From: Zoroaster sp. YZ-2022
Taxonomy: Eukaryota > Echinodermata > Asteroidea > Forcipulatida > Zoroasteridae
Length of the DNA: 64,000 nt
Direction of reading: 5' to 3'
Assembly (NCBI GenBank): GCA_029582265.1
Contig: CM055817.1
Location: 61,691,152 to 61,755,151 of the forward strand
Shown: positions 23,590-32,999 of the stretch, piece after piece
How positions within the stretch are numbered: the stretch's first letter is position 1
How the letters are laid out: the number at the start of each line of letters is the position of its first letter
Notes under the pieces: generated by a model
Databases searched by the model: none
The model's input: only the letters and a program-made list of their open reading frames with translations
Told to the model about the DNA's origin: nothing
Program-made: the position numbers and the translations under genes

Positions 23590-23700
23590 GGTCTGGCTTC
23601 TTCTGCAGTTGCCTTCTCTGTCCGCTTCAGGTTAGACATGACCATGTCTTTGTCGCCGTGGAACTGGACACCATCATTGGTACGCAGCATGGGTGTGGCA
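23590..23700 (-). pseudogene. Frameshifted protease-RT junction of BEL/Pao
   Basis: The upstream protease frame ends at 23627 in a short out-of-frame tail, while plausible linker-like residues can be read in other frames across this 110-bp stretch before the pol frame opens. At least two small indels are needed to explain it. It breaks the polyprotein; programmed frameshifting is unlikely because more than one shift is required. Confidence 0.6.
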
Positions 23701-24997
23701 TAACGATGGATCCCTTGTCTTCCACTCGAACGGTGTCGGCTTCTAGTAAGTCGATTGCTTGCTGGTCTTGTTTTGAGCGAGTAGCCGCCTTTTCATTACT
23801 GAATGGCAGGACATCAGCTTGCCACAGTCTCTCCACATGCTGCATGATCCTTTTGGTTTCAGGAAGAATGGATGACTTGAAGCACTTCTGTTCATGGAAC
23901 TGTTCCCTTAGGATGCCGGCCGGTCCCTGGAGCGTCCATCCCAGTTTCGTGTGGATGGCTACTGGTGCACCACTCAGTCCAAACTTGACTGGCTTCTGAG
24001 GAATGATGAGGTCAGCGTAGTCTGATCCAATCAGGATCAAGGGGGCAGCTTTGTTGATGAGAGGTAACCCAACTCCACGCAGGTGTGGCCAGCGATTCTG
24101 TAAGGCTGTAATCGGGTAGGTGTACTCTGAAAGCTGCAGGTTATCAGCGGTGAATGCTCCCTTGATGAGGTATTTGATGTTGGGACTGTCAACGGGTGAT
24201 ACATGGATGTCAATGGATTGTCCCACACATCGGAATGCATCTTGGCGAACTGTCGAAAGGAGGATACTGTCTTTTTCTCCAGATATCTTAAGCTGCTCGA
24301 CTGCAGGGGTGAGAACCATAGTGCGCATGGAACCATCATCCAGGACAGCGTATGTGGTGATATGTCCAGCAGGGCCATGAAGAAGAACCCTCACAACTTT
24401 CAGCATAACGTTATGCGGTCGTAATGGCTGGTCGATATATGCCATTTGTGTGGAAACTCTAGTTGTGTAGACTTTCTCAATCTTCTGTATGGGGTCATGC
24501 AAAACTGTTAAGTGCAGTTCCTTGCACTCGTTGCATGGTTTCTTGAGGGTACAGTCCTGGTGTCGGTGTGTACGTCCACAACGCCAACATCGGTTGGGTT
24601 CCTTAAGCCATACCAAGATTTGTTCTGGTTTCATTTTCTTGAACTCCAAGCAGCTGTTCAGGTAGTGCTCATGAGAATTGCAAAAGGGACAGTATGGTTT
24701 GGGTTTGTTTTTCTGCTTGTTGTATCCTGTCTTTGACTTTGATGAGATCTGCTCTCCTTCTTCGACGGTCATGAGTGCTGATGTTGGACGAGTCTTTTGC
24801 TTAGAGCTGCCATCTCTCTTATCCTGCCTGGATCTTGTATCATAGATGGAGACAGCTTGTCCGGCTATCCGCTTGGCCCGAGACTTGACTTGGAGCCAAT
24901 CAGCAAGATGAGACAAGGTGTATGTCTGATCGGAGTCTGCTTGAAGGATACTATTATTATTATTATTATATACTTTATTTAATCTCGATAGCATCAT
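23627..24997 (-). CDS. BEL/Pao gag C-terminus (zinc knuckles) and aspartic protease
   Basis: A 456-codon minus-strand frame. The first 15 codons (MMLSRLNKVYNNNNN) come from the 3' end and (taa)n tail of an inserted LINE, so the listed start is not the native one. Residues from about 100 to 160 carry Cys/His clusters (CPFCNSHEHYLNSC; CWRCGRTHRHQDC; CNECKELH) typical of BEL/Pao gag nucleic-acid binding. From about 200 the DUF1758-type aspartic protease follows, with 'AVLDDGSMRT' at the active site. A conserved 'LIGSDYADL' lies further on. The frame ends at a shift before the RT. Confidence 0.9.
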   Translation of the reverse strand: MMLSRLNKVYNNNNNSILQADSDQTYTLSHLADWLQVKSRAKRIAGQAVSIYDTRSRQDKRDGSSKQKTRPTSALMTVEEGEQISSKSKTGYNKQKNKPKPYCPFCNSHEHYLNSCLEFKKMKPEQILVWLKEPNRCWRCGRTHRHQDCTLKKPCNECKELHLTVLHDPIQKIEKVYTTRVSTQMAYIDQPLRPHNVMLKVVRVLLHGPAGHITTYAVLDDGSMRTMVLTPAVEQLKISGEKDSILLSTVRQDAFRCVGQSIDIHVSPVDSPNIKYLIKGAFTADNLQLSEYTYPITALQNRWPHLRGVGLPLINKAAPLILIGSDYADLIIPQKPVKFGLSGAPVAIHTKLGWTLQGPAGILREQFHEQKCFKSSILPETKRIMQHVERLWQADVLPFSNEKAATRSKQDQQAIDLLEADTVRVEDKGSIVMPHPCCVPMMVSSSTATKTWSCLT

Positions 24998-25410
24998 AGG
25001 TTATGACATAATAATACAATTTAAAATGACATATCCTCTTTACGTGATGGTCGAGAGACCATAATAAAAACTTAACATGGATATATAATAGACAAGAATG
25101 AATGATTAAAAACTAGGTTCTAGGAATTGCTAATAGTTGACAGGTAAGATTGATAATAATAACTATACAATGAAGACTTAAAACTTACGAGTGATTTAGA
25201 ATCTCTAATATGTAACGGAAGGTTATTATATAATGTAGGACCATTAATACTAAAAGCACGTTCATAAATTTTTGATTTAGTCAAAGGAACGCGAAGAACT
25301 TTATTTTTAACAGATCTTAAAGTCATCTGTGTGGCCGGATTATACAAATTCACAAGATCAGTAATATAACTTGGAGTTAATTGATTAAAAGCTTTATACA
25401 CTAAAATACC
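24952..25410 (-). mobile_element. 5'-truncated CR1/L2-like LINE inserted in gag
   Basis: The minus-strand translation of 25120-25410 reads the C-terminus of a non-LTR reverse transcriptase protein: 'VYKAFNQLTPSYITDLV', 'TLRSVKN', 'YERAFSINGPTLYNNLP' and 'IRDSKSL', matching the pattern VxKAL..LxPxYL / LRSS / RAFSxAxPxLWNxLP of CR1/L2-group elements. A stop at 25120 is followed by a 3' UTR and a (taa)n tail at 24952-24970. Gag sequence resumes on both sides. It reads in the same direction as the host element and in frame with gag. Only about 96 codons survive, so it is dead. Confidence 0.85.
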
Positions 25411-26280
25411 TCGGTTGATAGAATGCTCAACAAATCTATCACGGTAGCCTGCTGGGAGTTTGCCTATCAGTCGGTCGACATGCGAACCACACTTCAGTTC
25501 GTATCCATGTTGACCTTCCAGGGAACGAAGCATGCCCACGAGGGAATACACTGACAGGGAAAATTGGTCGAAGGCTTCGTTGTCACCAGATCTGACGGCA
25601 GGCATGTTCATGAGAAAGCCTATCTCACTCTGAACTAGTTGCCTGGGTTGACCATATTTGTCCTTCAGAGCACGCAGTGCTGCAGAGTAAGGTTGTGGAT
25701 CGTGCATGTACGCCTCAGTGAGTCTGAGGATATTTCCACCCAATCTCTCCAGCAAGACCTGGTACTTGTACTGCTCTGTAAGATGAGGATGTACGTTGAC
25801 TAGGTTGTCCAGTGCCATCTTTAGCAGGGCAAAATCTCTCTCTTTGCCACTGGTGAATGTCGGTAGGGTTGGTCGAGGTACACCATATGATGAGGCTATC
25901 AGTAGCTCTGTCATGTTAGGCATTGCTGGTGACATGGGGGGAAATCCCGGTGAGACGGATGCTTGTAATATGGTGGATGGCAAGGTTGTCTGATATGGAG
26001 CTGCACCGGGTGATGAGTAGGTAATAACCGGCTGTTGTAGTGCAGGGGTAAAACTGCATTGCTGGGCTGCAGATGGATACATCGATGGAGAACTCCAACT
26101 GGTGGACATGTTCTCTTTGGGAGCAGTAGCGACTGGTTGTCGGCTAAGTCCACCATCATCGGTGGCTGGTGACAATGTGACTGCCCGAAAGGGATTGGAG
26201 GGTGTAAGCCCACCGGTAGTAGAAATGGTAACCGCTGGTGGTGTGAATGGCCCGGAGTGCAGGGTTGCAGATGGGTACAT
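25120..26280 (-). CDS. BEL/Pao gag, central part fused to LINE remnant
   Basis: A 386-codon minus-strand frame. Residues 1-130 are Pro/Ser/Thr-rich and include part of a tandem repeat of about 65 residues that starts in the upstream frame. Residues 130-290 ('PRPTLPTFTSGKERDF', 'YKYQVLLERLGG', 'ALRALKDKYGQPRQLV') are the capsid-like gag domain common to BEL/Pao. At residue 291 the frame passes into the LINE fragment and ends there. The first Met is internal: the frame is the same as the upstream 228-codon frame, separated only by a stop codon. Confidence 0.85.
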   Translation of the reverse strand: MYPSATLHSGPFTPPAVTISTTGGLTPSNPFRAVTLSPATDDGGLSRQPVATAPKENMSTSWSSPSMYPSAAQQCSFTPALQQPVITYSSPGAAPYQTTLPSTILQASVSPGFPPMSPAMPNMTELLIASSYGVPRPTLPTFTSGKERDFALLKMALDNLVNVHPHLTEQYKYQVLLERLGGNILRLTEAYMHDPQPYSAALRALKDKYGQPRQLVQSEIGFLMNMPAVRSGDNEAFDQFSLSVYSLVGMLRSLEGQHGYELKCGSHVDRLIGKLPAGYRDRFVEHSINRGILVYKAFNQLTPSYITDLVNLYNPATQMTLRSVKNKVLRVPLTKSKIYERAFSINGPTLYNNLPLHIRDSKSLVSFKSSLYSYYYQSYLSTISNS

Positions 26281-26334
26281 CGTAGGAGAACTCCAAGTTA
26301 TGGATGTGTTCTCCCTGGGAGTAGCAGTGACTGA

Positions 26335-27021
26335 TTATCGGCTGAGTCCACTATCGGTGGCTGGTGACATTGTGACAGCGCCAGTGGGATTGGAGGGTGT
26401 TAGCCCACCAGAAGTAGAAATGGTCACTGGTGGTGTGAATGATGGTTGCAGAAAAACATCAGTGGGTAGGGACACCTGTGGTGTAAGGATTGGCAGGCCG
26501 AATTTGCTCGCTCCATCGGTGGTCGGTGATGGTGTTCGCAGGGGAGCTTTATCACCTGGTGCTGCTTCTCGGTTCACAGCAGGGGGTATACTGAGTTGAG
26601 GGTTGCTGTCTCCCACGTTTATCATGGAGGCGATCAATTGAGCTTCATATAACTCCTTTTCTGCCTGGCGCAGTCGTCTCTGCCTAGAGACTCTTGTGGT
26701 GAGGAGTTCACGTTGGCGTTGTGCTTCACGCTCTATTTTCTCAGCTCGTCTTTTTGCTGTGATAGCTTCTTCCTCCGCCTTCATTCGTGCCGCATACGCC
26801 GCATCATCAAGCTGACGTAATTCCCCATCCATCTGACTCTCTTCTTCCAATTGTCGTCGTAATTCTTCTAGATGTGCCCTCTTTCTCTGTCGTAGTAGAT
26901 TTGCCTCTTGGTCACTACTCAATGTTATTGAAGGGGGGTGATGTGAAGAGGGGGCCTTTCCCGAACTGGGAGCTGATATCTGTGATTGTTCATCTCCATG
27001 TTCCTGGTCAAGTTGATCCAT
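26335..27021 (-). CDS. gag: BEL/Pao gag N-terminus, ended by a premature stop
   Basis: A 228-codon frame starting MDQLDQEHGD, 34 bp after the 5' LTR. Residues 40-125 are charged (RQRKRAHLEELRRQLEEE, KAEEEAITAKRRAEKI) and should form a coiled coil. A Pro/Ser/Thr-rich linker with 'TISTSGGLTPSNP' follows. The stop TAA sits where the second copy of the linker repeat has a CAA (Gln) codon, so a single C-to-T change explains it. The frame continues unchanged into the next gag segment. Confidence 0.88.
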   Translation of the reverse strand: MDQLDQEHGDEQSQISAPSSGKAPSSHHPPSITLSSDQEANLLRQRKRAHLEELRRQLEEESQMDGELRQLDDAAYAARMKAEEEAITAKRRAEKIEREAQRQRELLTTRVSRQRRLRQAEKELYEAQLIASMINVGDSNPQLSIPPAVNREAAPGDKAPLRTPSPTTDGASKFGLPILTPQVSLPTDVFLQPSFTPPVTISTSGGLTPSNPTGAVTMSPATDSGLSR

Positions 27022-27037
27022 AGCTCGCTGTGTGCGA

Positions 27038-27055
27038 TTCCGGCTCGAAGGACCA
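27038..27055 (-). other. Primer binding site, tRNA-Tyr type
   Basis: Directly next to the 5' LTR the minus strand reads 'tggtccttcgagccggaa', which is complementary to the 3' end of animal tRNA-Tyr including CCA as I remember that sequence. This would prime minus-strand DNA synthesis. Confidence 0.75.
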
Positions 27056-27482
27056 TGTGAAGAAGTGACGGGTTCACTCTTAATTTAGGGAGTACTAGTT
27101 CAAATGAGGGTAGCACACAGGAACAATGGCAGCGATTAAACTGTGAGAGCAGGTACTTGATCAATACTTGATTGTTTATTCAGATGATATAATCAGGAAC
27201 ACAGCAATTACAATGTCAATCAGAAGGTAATTATTGAGATAGATTTCAAGCTAGAACTGGAGAATTGGATGTAGATTACATTGTGTGTGACCCAGGAAAT
27301 AGCTGATGTAGCCATGGAAACCGTGGTTGTTCATGAAAGGACGCACGGAAATAGGAAAATTAAGGTAATTTTGGATCACAATCACAGCCAAAGATTATAC
27401 TTCACAAAATGATTAGAAACGATTGTACGCATGAATGCAAGAACACTTGAGGGCGCTATATAAGTTGAGGGACTTTCGCACA
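27056..27482 (-). repeat. 5' LTR of the BEL/Pao element
   Basis: 427 bp, same ends as the 3' LTR. Differences from it that I see are g/t at the 'caatggcagcg' site, g/c at 'gagcaggtac', a/g at 'ttggatcac' and g/c at 'gcaagaacac'. It would carry the promoter of the element. Confidence 0.93.
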
Positions 27483-27722
27483 CAGGGGTTAAATGGGTAC
27501 CCGTGAGGGCAGAGTTGGTTGATTAGCCCTATATGCGCTGTAATGGCAGCAATTGAGCTGTATACTCCCCAGGGAGCTGAGATGGTTTCAGGAATGATTT
27601 ATGAGCCTTATGAGCCTTATGAGCAGGGGTAATAATATATGCGCCTTGAGCACCACTCAGTTGGTGGATACGTGCGCTATATAAGTCCATACATTATTAT
27701 TATTATTATTATTATTATTATA
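27483..27722 (+). repeat. tRNA-derived SINE, 3' half with (att)n tail
   Basis: Continues the SINE broken at 20009, beginning with the duplicated 'caggg'. It reads through 'taaatgggtacccgtgaggg', 'aattgagctgtatactcccc' and 'ggatacgtgcgctatataag' to a tail of about nine 'att' units. The same parts occur in order at 37258-37612. The 'gcgctatataa' plus trinucleotide tail is typical of SINEs that borrow LINE machinery. Confidence 0.85.
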
Positions 27723-28343
27723 GTACGGTACCCAAACCTCGCGAAACCTCGAATCAAGCACTTGCAAAGGATGCAACGTCACACAAAATCCATGCGATAC
27801 ATGGTCAGTTTTCACAATCCGTAATGAAACACTTATCCCGATTTAAAATATTACCTAACTTCGGTTTGTCAGTGCATTCGAACACGGTGTGCGTAACACA
27901 GTCGGCCTAAATTCTCAATTTGACACTCCGAATCGGACGTTGGAGGTCAAGCATTATTTCTTCATTTTCTCGAAAGTTTCCAAGCTTTTTTAATATTTTA
28001 TTTATTACATTGTAAGTTTTAAATGTAATCATTCCATCAATATGTTTTTGGGGTGGAAAAAAGGTGATGTGAAATTATACACGCGTTAACCTCCCATAGC
28101 TGATGGCTCAGAGGTGCCCGGAAGTCAATGGTGACCTTTTCATTGCGAGACTTACACAGTCTATTATAGCAACATTTACCAACATTAGGAAAATATTGTG
28201 CTTAATTAAGATGTGCAATGCAATATATACATGCAGTGTATTTTTAACCGCTAAAATGCTTTGTGGTTTTAATACCAAAAACATGTTTATGGGGGATAAA
28301 ACTTGATGGTTTAAAGAATGATGGTTTATGTTATTCTTTAAAG

Positions 28344-28427
28344 ATCGTCCAGAAACATCCAAATGCCATCCTAGCCGGTCAGTCGCACAGGATCTTGATG
28401 AACCCCCTAAAAAGTGGATACCATCAG
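28344..28427 (+). CDS. Small linker exon 2 of NLR-type gene A (candidate)
   Basis: An 84-nt open segment lies between an acceptor (ctttaaag|at) and a donor (cag|gtaaag), phase 1 at both ends. It encodes RPETSKCHPSRS..., a Pro/Ser-rich segment. The next exon at 29163 starts in the same way (IPETSK), so the two are duplicates of one another. No domain is recognised. It probably serves as a linker between the N-terminal peptide and the Death domain. Confidence 0.5.
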
Positions 28428-29162
28428 GTAAAGTAACAATTTTTATAAAAAATGTTATTCTTTAAAGATCACATAATTATTGATATAGCAGCCCACTTAT
28501 CTAAAAAGGGGAATGCAAGTCCATCAATCCCCAAACACTCCACACCCATTGATGGGGAAATGAGGGTGGTTGATTCTTGTTTCGATGTCCCAATAAGTCT
28601 ATCCAAGATTGTAGATCCACCTCTGTGCAAGCGCGAAGCTACTGCATTTGGGGACATTCCAAAAAGGGAGGGAACATTAATATACTGTCCCCCACTTCAA
28701 ACAAAGTGGAGGGTTCCCCTGTTCCCCATCGACGCCCATTACAATTACGCCCGCAAAATAGACATTCGGACACAAAAGAGCACATAACACCTCCTGCGAA
28801 GCCTGTTGAAGGAAGAAGAAATCACAGGGCGAATCCACGGTATGTCACTTCAACACGGCTCCATGAAATGTGTAAATGTGCCCAAGGGGTGCCACTTATA
28901 TGATGAGATAGATACAAATATAAATGAATAGAAAAGCCATGGAGCCTCTTATTCTAATGAGAAGTTAGGAAAGAGTACTCTTTCCTTAATATGAAAGGGA
29001 AATTATTCGATGTCCCAATAAGTCTGTCCAAGACTGTAGATCCGCCTCTTGGGTAAAGTATACTTTGAAATATTTTTGATTTTTTGAGTGAAGATGAAAT
29101 CCGCTGATGGTTTATAATCACTGATTTTGGGTAATTATTAACAGTTAATCATTCCTTTATAG
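28428..29162. other. Intron with short repeats
   Basis: 'gtcccaataagtct.tccaag' followed by 'tgtagatcc.cctct' appears at about 28587 and again at about 29010. 'gttattctttaaagatc' of the exon 2 acceptor is repeated at 28454. These are traces of local duplication; no further exon is supported. Confidence 0.4.
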
Positions 29163-29255
29163 ATATTCCAGAAACATCCAAGCTCTATTATGATTCACCT
29201 GGCCAAATAGTCGTACAAGATCCTGCTGTACGACCTAAGCAGTCGATAACATCAG
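29163..29255 (+). CDS. Small linker exon 3 of NLR-type gene A (candidate)
   Basis: A 93-nt open segment between 'ctttatag' and a donor 'cag|gtaatg', phase 1 at both ends. It encodes IPETSKLYYDSPGQIVVQD..., sharing IPETSK, a central S-x-x-VxQD and a terminal S with exon 2. The pair probably arose by exon duplication. Confidence 0.5.
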
Positions 29256-29543
29256 GTAATGTTTGATAATCAGTATGAGATGTAGCTAGCTGTGGTTTTA
29301 GGACCTATAGATCCATGTCATTTGATTGGTGGAACACACATCACGTGTCATCTACTAGTTTGGCCATTGCGTCTTCACTCTAAAAGATTGTAAGATGGTA
29401 CAACGAAGAGCATTCCTATAGCAAAACGTGTGTAAGATAGTAAATACTATCTTACACACGAAACATGCATATAAGGACACTTGAATGCTTACATACAAAA
29501 CATTCATAGGGACACTCAATCGTAATTTAGTTCTGGTTCTCAT

Positions 29544-29712
29544 TTAAAGGGGCAATCGGAGTGCTAGTTTTAGATTAACTCGGTGACTTAAAATAATACC
29601 CCACATGATACAGTCATATTAACATTGGTGCTGAGTCTCTCTGTTAAACTAGGACACCAATTCCATGCCCTGTTGGGTCTGCTCTGATCGTGACAATACT
29701 GTCCCTTTAAAA
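29544..29712. mobile_element. MITE of the 'aaagggacaat' family, copy 1
   Basis: Starts 'tttaaaggggcaatcggagt' and ends 'tgacaatactgtccctttaa', imperfect inverted repeats, with 'tttagattaactcggtgact' and 'attccatgccctgtt' inside. Related elements are at 49228-49455, 54776-54991 and 60066-60263. It lies in an intron of gene A. Confidence 0.7.
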
Positions 29713-30104
29713 AACAAATATTGAGTGCCTTTTATTTTGTTAATTTTGTGAAATTTGATAATCATAGTGTGGTGATGTAGCCAGCTGTGATTTTATAAGC
29801 ATGCACTATGGCATGGAGTTGCACATGATCATTAATGTCTCTATACGTACTTCTGACAACATGGGCATCAATCGCTACTTAGACGTGTGTGAATATAGTG
29901 AAAATGCATTCAGATTTTAAGAATTCATTCTAATGAGAAGTTAAAAAACCAGAGGGATCTTTTATGGAAAATACCACTCTGTTGATTGCTTGACCTCAAA
30001 TTTGGCAAAACCACGTTTATTTCATTCTGTATTTACCCCCAAAAGTGCATTGCTATATCCTCTCTTGTGGCATGAATAATGTTTATTTGACTTTTCTGTG
30101 TTAG

Positions 30105-30365
30105 TTAACATTCCAGAGGTTCTAAATGCAAAACTTATCGCAAGGATATCAAAGTACATTGGCAACTCCTGGAAGTTACTAGCTATCGAATTGGATTTTG
30201 AAGAACCAGAGATTCAAACATTCGCAGCAAATGCCCCACTTGATCAAGTAGAACAGACACGAACAATGCTCAGTGAATGGGTCAGAAGAAATGCCGAGAG
30301 AGGTGACCGTGTTACTGTGTTGATATCAGCTTTGAAAACCATTGGTCTAAATGATGTGGCATCGA
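30105..30365 (+). CDS. Death-domain exon
   Basis: A 261-nt open exon between 'tgtgttag' and the donor 'cga|gtgagt', phase 1 at both ends. The 87 codons read as a six-helix Death domain: 'LIARISKYIGNSWKLLAIEL' (helices 1-2), 'EPEIQTFAANAP', 'QVEQTRTMLSEWVRR' (helix 4 with the Trp) and 'VTVLISALKTIGLNDVA' (helix 6). Death domains recruit other Death proteins to start apoptotic or NF-kB signalling and are common N-terminal modules of invertebrate NLRs. Upstream are two small in-phase exons; downstream is a decayed NACHT-LRR exon. It may belong to that broken gene or be spliced to the SAM exon at 39941. Confidence 0.85.
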
Positions 30366-31168
30366 GTGAGTATGGTTATATTTTCTTGTTTTTAAAATGT
30401 TTTGAATTGTCAGTATGGCAATATTTATTTCCGCTAAATCGGTAATGCCAGTACACCAAAGGTTTTGACAGTGAATGTTCTAACCAGCTCCACTTTTTTG
30501 ATCAATGTATGCATCTGAAATATTCAGTTTGAAGATGCAATAACATTTTAAATGTTTGAATACTGACAAGCCCAACCATATAGTGAGTATGACGTGTGTG
30601 TTGAGTTTTGATTTGAACAAACTTTAAATTAGGGATCAAGTCAGTTTGGAACAAATTCTTTAGGAATGAACATGGCTTTGGACAACTTGGTTTGCAACCA
30701 AGCTTAATTTGAAATCTTCTCGAACATAATTCAATGATAACTGGATCCGATCCCAGTGAATTGATGCGAGATTAATTATTTAAGTAAAATTCTTACCAAA
30801 TCCACTTGCTTATAGTCTGTACCTGATAACAACAACCATGTGTGTAATCAGGCAGAAACTAGAGTGATTACAAATTGTAGGTCCTTTTTGGTGGCAAATT
30901 TAGCCGTTCACACGCTTAAATAATATATATGCAATTTGCAGTATTGTTTATTTTCCTTTGTCTAACAGTGTGTTCTGTCTGTTTCAAGAGTCATACTGTT
31001 CAAAATATCTTTAACTATCCTCACTACCGGTTATTTTCAGAACCACACCAATTCTTCCAAGAAGAAATTATTACTCATGGTGTTACCCATAAACCTAATA
31101 TCCAATCCATCATACAAAGCTTCAAATCAAATTTAACTTGTGGATGTATATCTGTTTTGTTTTTACAG

Positions 31169-32345
31169 AAGTAATGTCTCTCACAGGTGGTCAGCCAAGC
31201 CATTCTCAGGAAATCGGTCCAGTGTTGAGAGATCCTTCGCAGGTTGCTGCTGACAAATGTAACCCAGCATTAAAAACACACTACCACACGACAGGTAGCT
31301 ATATGCTTTGAACATAAATCTTGAAATAAATGATGAAAGGCACATCAAACACATTTATGCCAAATTGAAAAAACGTCCATATAAATATAGAACACACAAA
31401 GAACTACAGAAGTTGAATTATTTTGATTATGAAAAGATATTTGAGGGCAGTCTCGTTAAGTGCCTTATTTCCTGTGGTAAAGGTGGTGTAGGGAAGATTG
31501 CCTGTGACTGGGCTGTTGGTTTTATTGGTGTTATTTTAGCACCACAATTTTGCAGTAGGACTAGGGCTATACACTGGTGTTCATATTTGCCCAATATAAA
31601 CACCATGAAAGAATAAAGTTGACATCATTAGTTTGGAAGGAATTATCTTGGAATAATTAAACGTATTCAATTGTATAATATATTCATAACAGAGTCATTG
31701 GATTTATTTGCTCTAGTGCTGAGTAACATGACAAACGTCCAAATGCTTACCCTGGATTACTGTTCACTGTCTGTCAGTGATTTGAAGACAATTGTGTTGT
31801 CCTTGAAAGACAACACACGCTTGAATGTATTAAGTCTTGAGGGTAATACAATGTTAGGAGGCACAGCTTCACAGTGGGCTCCTTATATTCAACACTTCAC
31901 AACCCTAACATATCTATCTATATGTTATTGTAACATACAACCTGAAGATATGGAACACATCATGAAGAATGTCAGTAAAAGCAAGATTGAGTGTGAGGTA
32001 TATTGCAACGATAACAAAGCACTGGGTGGCAAGGCCGAAATATGGTCTCGTTATTTGTGTCACATGATACACAACAAGGTGCTGAACCTGCGTGGTTGCT
32101 CATTGGTATGCAATGATATTGAACATATTGCTAATGCATTGAGTGAAATGCCCAACCTGACCCACTTGTACCTATGGGGAAACTCATCCTTAGGAGGGTC
32201 TGCCAATGTGTGGTCTCGTTATTTGTGTCTCATGAAGCACCTGCAGGTGCTGTACCTGAGTATTTGCAACTTGGATAGTAATGATAAGATCATTATTACT
32301 CAGTCCTTGAGTAAAATGACAAACCCATTTGATGTCATATATTGA
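31169..32345 (+). pseudogene. NACHT-LRR exon, decayed and internally deleted
   Basis: Begins after 'tttttacag', like the intact exon at 44434, and shares VAADKCNxAL near its start. It is broken by a frameshift and stop at about 31310 ('SYML' stop), an 18-bp loss in the P-loop (GKGGVGK runs straight into IACDWAV, without Ser-Thr), and the absence of most of the NACHT region (equivalent to about 44720-45925 of the intact copy). From 31660 to 32345 the leucine-rich repeats remain open. They contain one 168-bp unit fewer than the intact copy, and a small indel near 32335 changes the last residues. The following 3' region to about 32550 is also conserved with 46827-47030. Confidence 0.85.
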
Positions 32346-32819
32346 TAACTTGTTCGATTGAATGAGACACATCATGGATTTATTCTTAGATCACACAGAA
32401 GTATGTTATATTTCACCGTCTTTTAAGTCCAGAGATCTCAGTAGAGCATACAGCTTGTTTGCCTATAAAGTATTCTTCACGTATTGAGGATTGATGTAAG
32501 CGTGTTAGCAACATGAATCAATTATCTCTTAGTCTTTATCATGATTTCTTGTTGGCACAATTGTCTAATACCCCGCAACTCACACAGTCCTTTTGTAGCC
32601 ACGGCTGCTGCTACAAATACTACGTCACACTTGATCGGCTTTGTGTACTGTACTGCTGCGCTACTTGTGTTCACAGCCAGCCTCTCGAACGATGAACGAC
32701 CCATAGGCGTTGTGTATTCATCCACGTCACACTTCGAGGTCGTGTAAGAACATTGGGGTCCGTTCAGTGCGTTGATTTTTTTCACTGCTAAACCATAGAA
32801 AACTACAAGGCCTGTTTTG

Positions 32820-32960
32820 CCACGGATTCGACAGGGATTCGACAGGGATTCGACAGGGGACCATGGCCGGGGCGAGATCACGCTGGCTATGGAGTCAACA
32901 GTTAAGGGATAGAGAGTTCTTCCTATCCCTTTACTGTTTACTCCATGGCCAGCGTGTGGT
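32820..32960. repeat. Short tandem repeat followed by a hairpin
   Basis: 'gattcgacagg' occurs three times at about 32826-32859. 'cacgctggctatggagt' at 32880 then pairs with 'actccatggccagcgtg' ending near 32957, with 'aagggatag' and 'ctatcccttt' inside. The hairpin has about 35-nt arms and a short loop. The plus-strand frame is not coding. Confidence 0.65.
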
Positions 32961-32999
32961 ACGGAAAAAAAAGTCGCGGTCAGGTATTACCCACGGTTA

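Larger units (their letters stand above)
20010..27482 (-). mobile_element. BEL/Pao LTR retrotransposon, 7473 bp, defective
   Basis: The element runs on the minus strand: 5' LTR 27056-27482, primer site, gag, protease, reverse transcriptase, RNase H, integrase, polypurine-like tract, 3' LTR 20010-20436. It is flanked by the 5-bp duplication 'caggg' (20005-20009 and 27483-27487), which lies inside a SINE. The order RT-RNase H-integrase and the Pao-type RT (YVDN box) place it in BEL/Pao. The LTRs are the same length (427 bp) and I count four differences, so insertion is recent. It is defective: a gag stop codon at 26335, a LINE fragment at about 24952-25410, and frame changes near 23590-23700. 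No envelope frame is present. Confidence 0.93.

Noticed and set aside
31030..31070. 40-nt exon after 'ttattttcag' upstream of NACHT copies
   Set aside because: No good donor follows ('atggtgttac'), although the block is conserved at 38790 and 40460; conservation is explained by recent duplication.
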